NCBI GenBank assembly: GCA_021234535.1
Contig: CM037848.1
Location: 10,306,444 to 10,370,443 of the forward strand
From: Stichopus chloronotus
Lineage: Eukaryota; Echinodermata; Holothuroidea; Aspidochirotida; Stichopodidae
Length of the DNA: 64,000 nucleotides
Direction: 5' to 3'
Position 1 is the stretch's first letter. Every line of letters begins with the position of its first letter. Below are positions 40,601-52,600 of this stretch, piece after piece. Below the pieces are notes generated by a model that saw only the letters and a list, made by a program, of their open reading frames with translations, ran no database searches and was not told where the DNA came from. Position numbers and translations under genes: made by a program.

Positions 40601-43600
40601 TCACCAACATGACATACTGAAGAAAATAGCGGTAATCATTGTCAAACCATTCAGTCTCATCAATAAACATCTAACAAAGCTTCATCTCCTCAAAACATGC
40701 ATATGATGAGTAATGGAAGATGCCTCATTCGAATTTTGAAAAGTTTCGGTGAACAAATTAGTGTTGAGCAACAGATAACTGAATTTCTAATTGCAAGGAG
40801 CTCATTTCTTGAAGAGAAGGCTACTGTCCTTTCTTAGTTTGAATAATCTATCATTCTGTGTCCACAAACATTGGTTTCAAAAATATGGATGTCTTCCCTA
40901 TTAACAAAGCCCTATTTCCCTTTAAACTGTGAGGTCTCTCTGAATTTCATTGTGATAGTATAGTATTGTGTGTAAATTCTAGAATTCTTGGATCTGTAAC
41001 TTGTGGTTGTTTTTCACCGTAATTTGAGTCATCGTTTTGAGTACCTTGTCGTTTTCACTACCTTCCAAACAGTGACAAAGAGGAAACATTTTCGTTTCAT
41101 GCAAGGCGATCATAATGTTCATTCACTGAATGCAAAATATATTGACACCTCCAATCTCCAGTAATTGGAATATTGCCGTCACGCTTGCATAGTGATATTT
41201 GAACAGTTGTAGGTAAATTTGGGCAGGTATCTTTTTGGGTTGGTTGTATTTGAACAGTTACTCTGTAACTATGCATAGCATAGATCTGTCTGCTAAATGC
41301 AGCGTGTTTACCAGTACGAAGCGTAGTGTTCAGGGAAACTCTCAGATGTAATTAAAGTAATTCCTTGTGATGTATTTGGCAAGATAAATTGTAAACTATT
41401 AAAACAAAGTCAGCAAAAAAAAAAACTGTGGAATGTAATAAACATCATTGCATCATCTTCAAAAGATTTTCAGACAGAAACAAAGGAGTTCAGAGTGAAT
41501 TGATTCAGAATGTGTCCACAATGCTAGGTCCATACCGTAAATGCTGATGAAATACAACATTTAAGGACAACCACCACCACAGCAGCTGCCGGCTGTTGAA
41601 ATTGGGGTTATTAAGACAACATCCACGACTGCAAGAAATACCGTAAAGTCTGTTTGAAAAGTATACTTCTGATCTCTATCAAGTATAAAGATGATGTTCA
41701 GCATGAAAGAGAAAATACGTGGCAATGCACTGCATGCATAGGAGAAAAGAAATACGATCAATTACCCTACAGAAAAGTATATATACTATATGACGTGCTT
41801 TGGGAGAAAAGAAATGTCAATTGTTCAACTATCAGCAAAACATATTGCAGTTATTATTTTTGTTCACACCTATGAGAGAGGACATTCGATCAATCAGTGT
41901 CCAGAAAATACCGGTACCAGAGTCCCACATATTTTCACGCTAAATACTTTTACCTCCATTCAGGATTCATCAGGTCCTGCTAGAGTTCGAACAAATTTTT
42001 AAAGTTTTAATGAGTAAATTACATGTCTTGGATACTCCTCTTCTTGGTCCCCTCTTCATCTAGCAGACTACAATTTATTCAAAGGCAGTCACTCACCACC
42101 CAAGCTACTTTTTTGGCTGGGGGTGGGGTTAAGCAAAATTCTCAATTGGTTCTGGTCTTTGATCAGTGACATCAAATTCAAAGGATGCAGAGTTGCTGGT
42201 CATATTGCCCAACATGCACAGGGGCTGGCCCTTTGTTTTGTTTACACATGTGGAGGAGTAATTTACGCAGGGGTTGGGAGGGACTAGAGGAAAATGGTTG
42301 GGTGAATTGGAACCGTCTGGTGGGATGAATCACTGTCTTTATAAGTAGCCTCTTAATTAAAAAAGACATTCACTGAAACCTAATGGCAGCCAATGCACAT
42401 GCTCCATATACACTCTCCAATCATGAACACATTTGATGAAAAAGTATGGCAGAAAAAAAAAAATTGCTTTAGAAACTGGAAAAAAAAAAAAAATTATGAT
42501 TACATAGTGATAAAACAAACACCTGCAACTTCAAATCCTAACGACACAGACGCTTGTAAATAGCATATTCAGAAAGAGGGACTGCTTTGATGTACTTTAA
42601 AAAAAACATCAAACGTTAATTGATTTCGCAGCTGATGCGTAAAGTGATAGATATTACACACTCAGTCAGAGACGATATCCATTGGTGGACTTTTCGGCTT
42701 GGTGGTGGTAGACATCGGCCTTTCTCGCAGACACGGCTGCCTGTGAATCGATTATGGTGACTGCAGAATATCGCTTGTGTCAAAAATATTTTATTTGAAT
42801 TATAACCATGGTTGTCCCTGGAACAATATTTCACCATTACCACATTGCAATTCCAGTGACAATGACAATTTCCACCCGATGCATTTTTTTTCATACCAAT
42901 GCCTGATTTGATCTTAAAGGATGATAGATAGATAGTTGTGAGATACATTTTAGGAAACTTTTAGCTCATTCCGCGTCCTCCAAATCGGATTTAATCGTAT
43001 CTCCTTGACAGATTTGTGGTAAAAAATGATCTACCAATGGCTCATTCTGGTCATAAAGTGCCCTAAGCTAATAGAATAAAAAAAGAGGTGTTATTTTTTT
43101 TTTTGATATTTCCTATCTTGACATCCCCCCCTAGATAATGTTTGTGAGTATGGGATTTATACCTGCTCAGCTACCTTGAATAGGGGATGTTGTTTGGTCA
43201 AGGATCATCGATGTTTACCTTAGCTCTGCGGGTAAACACCGATGACCTTCAATGAGTAACATTCCATCTGCAAAGCCAGGGGGTGAGGCATAAAATATAT
43301 AGTTGTAAATATTATCTATTGGGGACATCAAGATCAGAAAAATAAAAAAAAAAATGCTGCTTTCCCTCTAGGTACTCCACTGAGGCACTTTCTGACAGAA
43401 TTTTCCATGTTTAGATCATTTTTTTTCAAAACAAAAATCGTATGGTTGTAAGATTTTGCAAAACAGCTGCTACTTTTCGCCTTCTTCAAAAGTAAAAGTA
43501 GTCACCTGAAAAGTTCTGTCTTTGGATTTGGGAAGATCTGGTTTGCTACGAAAAACTGACTTGTATCGTCATCTTCCAGTAACTTAGCCGTGGGTCAGTT

Positions 43601-46600
43601 GTTTTTTCTGTTTGCTGCACCGTGGTAACTCAGACCCTTCCTGTGGTGCATATCACTGCATGGTGCTTCATGCTTAGCTGAATGTGATCTGCAAGTTGTC
43701 AGGTTTGAAAAAAAGCCGGCATCTGATTTCGTTGTAGCATGATCTGTAAAATAAGCTGATATTGATCTGAAAAATATCTGTGTTAATATTGCAGACTTCA
43801 AATCAGGGTTCCGTCAAACTTTAGGATTCTGAGTGACCGCTGCAGTGATTTTTCAGTACAGTATGAACACCACCGTGGGGAAGAGGTGGACAAAAACCAG
43901 TGCAGGTTGTTGTTGTTCCTTGCCCACTCTTTTAGCTACAATGCTGGTCGGAGAGCAGGACCTTTCAGAGAGTTTGCTCGTAACACTTAGATCTTGTTTA
44001 GGACTATGGACGAAGGTCTCGTTTAGTATCAACTAACCAGATAAAATTGAGGGTTGTTTTTCATTGTGCAATACTTTAGAGTTCTATTAATTTTCAGACA
44101 TTTTCCATTGAATTTACAAAGAAATCTGTCCCAGCAAGTGTCTTGAAAGTTGCCCCTCATGCTGGTCTGCAAGCATCCATCTATAGCTGGCATGGCTAGA
44201 ACCCTGCTACAGAGTACTGTAGACAGACAGACTACCCTTATTGAAGTTTCAGATCAATATCTGACTAGTTTTCACCCAGCAGAGTGTTCCTCTAAACTGA
44301 GCATATCATCTTTCCTCGCTTCATTAAAAGAGTTTCTGGTGACTCTGTCTCTGAAGTATTGTCTTTTGCGCCACATAGCTGCGGCAGGTGTCTTTGTATT
44401 TCTGTGACACCGCTGATTCTCTTTGTGTAAATCGATTTGGTACATCTCAAGTTCTCAGCACTGTATACATTTCATACCAGCATGTCTCGATTGACGATCC
44501 AGTTGCATTAAGGTAACACTTATCTGCTACTGTGTGTGTTCCATTTTCCTCTATTTGACAACCTGGTCCATGCTTCGTTGTAATTAAAGCTTGGTCGTGA
44601 AGCATAACACACTTATGTTCGATGGCACTAGGAATGTTTCGAAAACTTAACACCAACCTGAAATCAGAGCTAAGTAAAATCACTGGTAAGCATAGCGATG
44701 GTAAGTTGGTTATACTCTTTTTCTAGCTTTTGGGTCGAGGTTAAGTTAAGATTTCGGTGCAAACTGACAGTGACATTAGGCTGATGTAAGAAGCACTGCA
44801 GTATTACTTCCTCAGGTTGATGAGCGTCATCTATTGAGCTGCGAGCCAATGGTATGGAATCAAGAAAAAATTGTCACTGGCTTTAAGTTGTATCTCTGTT
44901 TAATCTGATGAATATTTTTGAGCTTTTCAAAGATTGGACATTTCAAGAGACAGATGTCTGCCCAAAGTATCACAAATTATCGGTGGTCTGATAAATGTCT
45001 CGTGACGTCAGTCAACTTCTCGATAACCCTCTCGCAAACGTCGATAGTCCACAGTCACGTTTTGCTCATAGCGATAAGACATCGGTGGCGGGGCGCCGTG
45101 TGTGAATGTATCCCTCTTCCTATCATAGGAGCATCTTTCTCTATCCATGAGTGCGTGCACAGAACGTAACCGTATGCCAGCAACCATCGCAGAGAGTCAA
45201 CAAGAAGGGACAGATGTCACATGAGACATAAATAAGTCAATCAATGTCGAGGATTCCTTTGGAGGAATTTATGTCACGTCACACCTGCCACTGAGATTCC
45301 GCATTGACTGTGTACAATCAGAATGAAACCTGGTTTATTTATTTTTTTTTTTCAATTTTTACAACCGACTCATTTTCGTCACCACCCAGTGCATGTAAAA
45401 ACTCCATATCACTTATTTTTTTTGTAATTAGTAATTCGTAAACATTTGGACTAGAAGTAATGTCCAAAATGTTGAAATACCTTGTGGTTCCAATGATGGT
45501 CATGTCTCCTCTTGTGCAACTGCAAGAGATAACACCACTACATCCTGCACCGTAGTTCAAAGGAGAACTATTAAACACCATGTATCTGACCCAAAATGTA
45601 TTAATTGGTCTTCTTTTTTTTTTTCTCTCTCTCTCTCTTGGATTTCAAGTCAAGCTCCATGAGCTTGGAGTGTTTATTCCATACACCGAAGTGTGTGATA
45701 CGTGATCCTCCTATATTCTTTTATGTATCTTCAACTCTTCAATTCATTCGTTCCTGGTTTGATTCAATCCCACACAGAAGGGGATCCTAAAGAGCCTCTG
45801 TTGGATGAAACAGCAACAGATAGGATAAAAGATACAAAACAGCAGCCAGAGGAAAGTCAGCCAGCAGCACCTACCCCTGAAACCTCTGACAGTGTTAAAG
45901 AGAAACCAGTATCAACTGGCACTCCAGGTAAGAAAATTTTTAACATTTCATTTTTTTTTATTTCATTTATTTAATCTCCACAAATATAAAACAGAAGTAT
46001 GTATAAAATGAGAAAGGACATCAGAACAAACAAAAATTTTTAAGGGTCTAGTAACCTGTGAAGCAAAAAAAAAAAAAATAAACCAACAATGACAGAAGTC
46101 TTGAATTATTGAAAAAAGAAAGCTTAAGAAGGCTAAATAAGGTAAAAGAAAAGAAATAGATTGTCATACCCAACATTTAAACATAGGCTGGTATTTCAGC
46201 ACTACATAAATGTGGACAAATGACTTCCAAAAATGAAACCAAAAGTAATTTTTCCATTGTGGGGCATAGGCTGAAGTTGGTACCATAATTTTATAGCAGT
46301 AGTTGTTTTAGAGAAAATTTGCCATACACAGATGTCGCATTAAAAATGTCTTTTGTACTTTGGTACACAAGATATCATTAATTTGCTGGCAAAAGCAAAC
46401 ATAATCTGTCTGAAGGAGTGTTTGTACAGCAGGGGTCTGCTTAGGGCATGTAATGAGTTCATGCCAGCATGACCTTGTTTCGTGTCACATGAGCTTCAGT
46501 TGAGTGAATCCTACAATAAAATTCTTGGCTCCATACATGTACCACCAGATTGCAGAAATGGTGTCCCTGTAGGTCGTGTGAGATGCATTCACAAAGTTTG

Positions 46601-49600
46601 AGGAATCTGCTTGAAAATTTGAATTCTCAGAGAAAAAGACACTCTGAGGTAGGGAAGCTTTTAAGATTGACGATGAGTATTTGGTATGAGTGTTTCAAGA
46701 AATAGAGCCAGTCGGAAAAGTTGGTCTCTTAGCGAGTGACGGATTTCCAGTTTTTTGCCTGGACCTACTTGACAGAAGCTGTCCGACAGTTGCGGTTCAC
46801 TTAGGTACTTGTGGGAAATGTGCACGTGGGAGATGACACAGATACCTAGAAGAATTCTCCTGGCTAGATAAAATCAAATTAAATGGCATTTACGTTAGTA
46901 AATACTGTGAGAGAGCTAGGAGTTAGGATAATGTCAGCAGATAATGTCTGTATTCCAACAGTACAACCGCCATCAGTAACTATCAACTTTAAGACCTACC
47001 ACAGCCATAGCATACGTTTGTCCAGATTATGTCTTCACAGTATTTATGAAGTTTTATAAACTTTCTCAAATAGAAGGGTAGAATCAATATTTAAAACCTA
47101 TTAGGGATGTGGCCGCTTTGGACAGCTGAATTATCAACGATTTCATTAACTTTCCCTGAACTTTCAAAGTTTCACAGAAAAAAGATGTAATATTTGGTGT
47201 TTAATTAACACTAGAACATGCATTATTGAGTGGATAAACCCCGATTGGGAGTTCGTGCAAGCAATGAACTAGGGCACAGTCCAAGTGCATCCAGCAATGT
47301 AGCATTAATAACCCCCCCTCAGAGTGCCAGCTTATGCATCTTTAGGTGGTGGTAAAATCTTGGTAAGGCAACATTGGTGCAAGAATGATGATAGGTATGG
47401 CAAACATGTCAAAAACGAAACTGCCAACAAACTGTGAACTAATTTCCAAAAGCAGGGGGATACCCAAGTGGTAGTGACTTCCATCTCGATGTTATACCAC
47501 TCCCAACACTGCAGGTGAAACTGGTCACAGGATGGCATCATCAAAAAATGGTGGCTCCCTTTAGAAATACAAAAGGGCAGCAATTAAGCTTGATTGTTAA
47601 CAGTTTGGATAATACATACAATTAGTTTGACAGTGTGTTAAAAATGTGAAATTTTGCACAGCTCAACATGCCCATTTAACTGAAAATCACGTGTTTAAGT
47701 TACAGAGGGCTCTTGAATTTTTGAAGAAAATTGGTTTGAAAAATAGCAATAAAGAACCTGTTCATTTACAAAACCAAAAAAGATACTAATTGTTTTGAAA
47801 GTTTTGTAGCTGTGCACAGGGGTGGTTCTCAGGTTTATTTTGATCAGCTAATGGCCAACAACTTTGCTAAGCTTACTTTCATTTGCGATGTATAAATTCC
47901 AGTGAACATTTTCAGCTTTCTCTGTTGGATCCTCGACGTGATGTGTTACTTTTGGAATGTACTATTGAAGATGGTTTGTGTCATAGGCTACCATGTGGTC
48001 TCACAAAAGCACGGTGGTAAGGTAAAGGTCGTGGGTAGTGCTTAAAATTGCACAAGGTCTAATGTACTACAAGTTCTATTATCAGTATATAAAGCACTAA
48101 TATTCTTGTTACACATCCTGTGCATATACCAGCAGTGTCTTTGAGTGAAATAAATATCAGGCAGTGCTTGTTGGCTGCTGGTGGAATAATATTGTGTGTA
48201 AAACTGCACCATATGGCACAGACCATATCCAAGATGCTGGCAATATACAGTAGTGACCACATTACAGTTCACTGGTAACACGCTGTTCTTGGATGTGTAT
48301 ATTCTAAAGGGCCTTTCACACTAAAGCTCAAGGCGATGAAAAATGTCACCCAGTGATACTTTTGCTTTCACGCAATAGGCAAAGTTTTGTATTGCTCATG
48401 TTATTTTTACAGCTAACACATCTTGTTCTGTTAATCATGTCATTTTGTGTGTGGCAATGTTCAGCACAAGCAAAAATGTTGCCATGGTGAGCAAAAGAAG
48501 TGGAACTTTTTCAGCTCCATTTTTTTGATGTTACACCGCAATATATCGTATCACACATGGTGTTAAAAGGTCTAACTAAAAACATTTTTCAACTTTTTTT
48601 TAGATCAAATATAAAGTCAAACCACATTTTATCATTTTCCTGTTTAATCTCTCAATGAAGTGCATTTCACTTCAAACCACTGGGAGGATTGTAATCAAAT
48701 CAGTAAAATTTCTGTGATTCACGACTGAAAAATGGAAACCAGTAGGCCTAATAAGTGAGTCACATATTGTATTTAAGTTGGAGTTCACACTTCATTATTT
48801 CAGGTGTATAATTTACATGAATGTCATCAAATATAACATTTTTAACATCGTTTCTATTTTGATTTTCACAGCAGCAGCGGCAGAAGAATCCACAACATCA
48901 AAACTAAGTAGCAAGCAGTCGAGAGACCGACGGAGGCGACAAAATGTTGCCATCTCCGCAGAAGATGTCAAAGAGGCAAGGAGAATTGGGACAAAGTTAC
49001 AGGTGACTGGATTACCTACAGATTTGCTACTATTCTTATTATTTGGTGTTGTTTATCTTTCCTTTATCACACTTCTGAATTTCTTACAATGACCGTCAAG
49101 CTTTAAATGCAAAATAATATTTTCTTAAAGCAGAATATTTATATTTTATTGCAGCATCATTTTTGCTCTTGCTCAATGTAAATTTATGGCCAATTTGCAG
49201 TAGAAGGCCGACATCTGAAAAATTAAGTCATTATTATTTTATGGATTAGATTGGCATGAACTTTTCTGGATATCCACAGAAAGAAACATTCAGTGATGTT
49301 ATCTGTTTGTGTGTGTCTTACATTGAATGATTAACAGGACTTCATTGTGTGAAAGTATCTCTCTATGAAAAAGGTTTTGTGTCGACCTGTAGATTATGAT
49401 CCCTGCTATTGGTTTCTGTTCATTCAACTGAGAGCTAACAGTGAATACCTATTGTAAGCACATAATAATCTAAATGATCACTTTTGATTTGTGAATTATT
49501 CCATGCACAGAATCTCATGCTGTCAAGTTGTTTGAACTTCAAGCTTGAGATATGAGTAGGCCCCCCTGAACATATCCCACTGTGCAGTGGAAGTCAGAGG

Positions 49601-52600
49601 TCATCAAAAGAGGTCAACAGAGGTCAAACTCTGAAAAAACATGTGAACACATCATCTCAAAGTGAAAATTCACCTGAACCTTAAATTTTTGTGTCCACAT
49701 AGGGTAACCAAAGTTAGTAGATGATCCCTAGTAGCCTTTGTGAGCATGCTCATAAGGTCCTTTGAGATCAACAGCTGTGAAAGTCTGAAAACATTTATAA
49801 ATATGATATCTTGAAGAGTTTCCTACTTTGAACTTCATATTGCATTGTTTTTTTTTATAGGAGTCAAAGGTCATTTGAGGTCAACAGTTATCAAAATATG
49901 GAAGTCTTAGGAAGTCTTATTGACGTGATATCACACACAGATCAATCAGTTACAGATTCTTGCAGATCTGGTAACAGTGTTATCCCCAGAATTTCCTCTG
50001 ACACTGATAGCTCAATCATCACTTGACTTCTAGTTACTTCTCTTTTTTTTTTTTGTCAATAAATTTTGTATTCTAGGCTGCAACTGGTAATGAAGACCAT
50101 ACTGATGCCAAAACTCACAAAGCACCCTTCAAGTGGGAGGCTAAAGTGGAAACGACGAGACGTCCATCACTTGAAAATGTCTCCACGGATTCAGAGGTGA
50201 GCCGATCCTCACCGATCTCTCGCCGGAAAATAACAGCATCTGCGGGCAAGGTAGAGACTGTAACACTTTCAAAGACGAGTCCCACAAGGTCCACTAGGGC
50301 TGGTTTGAAAGATATTCCAAAATCGTCTTCGTTTGATCGACACAGACATCTCAAGAAAGATACCTCAATTTCAAGTACGGATGAAGATAGTTCATCTACT
50401 TTTGAGGTGTCCCTGAAGAGGCAAAAACCGAGAAGCGGAAATGTTGCACCCGCAGCACCGACAGGTTCCCCCAGTCGGAAAGGGAGGATTTTACCAGTTA
50501 CCCCTGGATCCAAGAAAGAAGCAGAAAGCACCATTACTACCACCACAAAGCGGGAGAAGAAATCAAGCGATAATTCCAACGCTTCTGCAGTCTGTGGGAC
50601 GGAGCATAAGAAAGAAGAAAAACCATCATCCCCGAAGAAAGACCAAGGCAAACCAGTGGAGAAATTAGAGAGGACAAAACAATCCTCAGGATCTCCTAGC
50701 CGACAATTGCCTTTCACTCCTCAACCAGTGAAGGAACCGAAAGAGGAGTCGCCTGTAACCGAGAAAAAAGTGGAACAAGATGACAGAGTCTTTGGTGAGA
50801 TAGAGGAGGAGGTGATTTCAAGAGAGATTGTAACGAGGGAGCAAGAGACGAGAAAAATATCAGTTGATGTACCAGACTCAAAGGAAGATGAACAACTCAA
50901 AATAAGAAAAGACAAAACAATTAAAGATGAATTAAGAGAACAAAGTGGAAAGATTGAAGATAGTTCAGGAAAAACCGAAAAGTTAGAAAATGCGGTGGTT
51001 GCCACCCGCTTAGAGAAAGAAGAGCAGAGAGACACTTCAAGTGATAATACCGATGACACCGGGAGGAAAAAGATGAAGAAGAAGGATGACAAGAAGTCCG
51101 AATCATCGATTCAAAGAAAGGCAAAGCCCAAAACATTGCAGGAAAAGAGAATTCGAAGTAAAACGACGGAGATTCCTTTCAGACAAACTGAGTCGCCTCC
51201 TTCATCACCGACAGTGAAGAAAGTCAAATGGAGAGACCGCCAAGGTTCGTTTGATTCTCCCCTGATAGCAGGAGAGGAAGTGAAGAGGCAGGCGCTGAAA
51301 ACGAAAGACAACGAACTGCTGGAGATGATGAAGATGAGAGCAAAGCTGATCCAAGACCACGAGAAAGAGGAAAAAGCTGAGAAAGGGGAGGAAGAGTCGG
51401 AAGAAGACCAGAAACGGGAAGAACCAGAGCCACCGGCAGAGGAAGTAATTAAAGTATCAGTCATGGACAGGATGTCTGCCTTCAAGAAAGGAGACTCAGC
51501 GCCGCTTCCTAAGACCTTGATCCCCAAGACTATCCTCAAGAAGCCGACGAGCATCGACGTTCAGCCGAAAGTGGAAGCAGCGGATACTGTCATCGTGGGG
51601 TGAGTTTAGCCTAGAAATTGCAAGTAATTAGGGCAAAATTTTTCGCTAATTTAAATCAGACCTGTTCTCCTTCCAGCCAATCTTTTTCTGGATGAATCGT
51701 CACAGGCAAGCTTTGTTACGTGTCTAAGTGTCAAAGTGGGGCTTATGTGTACTGCATGTATGTACACATTTGTATACATGTATGCATACACACGTGTGTG
51801 TGTGTGTGTTTGGATGTGTATACCTGCGTGGGAGGTTTGTTTGCTTTTGCAAACGTGGGGGTGCCAAGATAATTGGAGTTAGGATGTGTTTGTCCTCTGT
51901 AAACCTAGTAAACCTGGTATTCTCAAGTGGATGGATCAACAAACTGATATTTGGCATACGGCATATCTGTAATTAGTAGGCTGAGATATCCTAGAAGCGG
52001 TGTCACTTCGGTTTATTCAAGCAGTGTTAAAGCGAAAATGTCTCAATATCGAAAGTGTTGTTTTTACAGGAGATATCAGTCTTTCTCCTTATAGGATCCT
52101 CCCAAAGTTTTGGGTCAAAGGTCATCTTTGGATCATTGAGCTCTCTGTGTGTATGGCTTATAAGGCCTTTATTCTCGTGCAGATTTGTAATGTACAACTT
52201 TGATGAGTTTCCATGTTGATCATTGTACACCGCTGGTTGCGTTCTCAAATTTGTGGCCAACGGTCATCTAGGGCCATTAAATTTGGTTGTTTAATTACAC
52301 TTTGAAATCTTCTCTTGCAGATTAAAATGTAAAAAAAAGAAATGAGGGTTACCATTCAGTGAAACTATCAGTGGTGCTTGTTTTGCTTATTTAAAAGAAT
52401 TTTGATCAAAGGTCAGCTAGGGGTCACCAAATATCCATTTTGTTAAAGCTCTTAAAAAGCCTTCTTTGAGTACAGATTGCAATGTGTAGAAATTTGTCAG
52501 TTTGTCATATGATATTTGCATAAGGTTACTTTGTTTATAGTTCCTTGTGCGTGTGTGTGTGTGTGTGTGTGCATGTGATGCATAAGAATGCGAGGTATGT

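Larger units (their letters stand above)
39675..45777. other. Intron with MITE-like element, repeat B and a hairpin
   Basis: At 6.1 kb this is the longest intron by the model. It holds repeat family B (40570-40870), a MITE-like element (42081-42341), an inverted repeat (43200-43249) and a T/CT tract (45611-45639). No gene-like frame was recognised. Confidence 0.7.

Noticed and set aside
50115..51554. Several long antisense open frames (50115-50717, 50721-51092, 51111-51554)
   Set aside because: Shadows of the large Lys/Glu/Ser-rich exon at 50077-51599; no splice or motif support.
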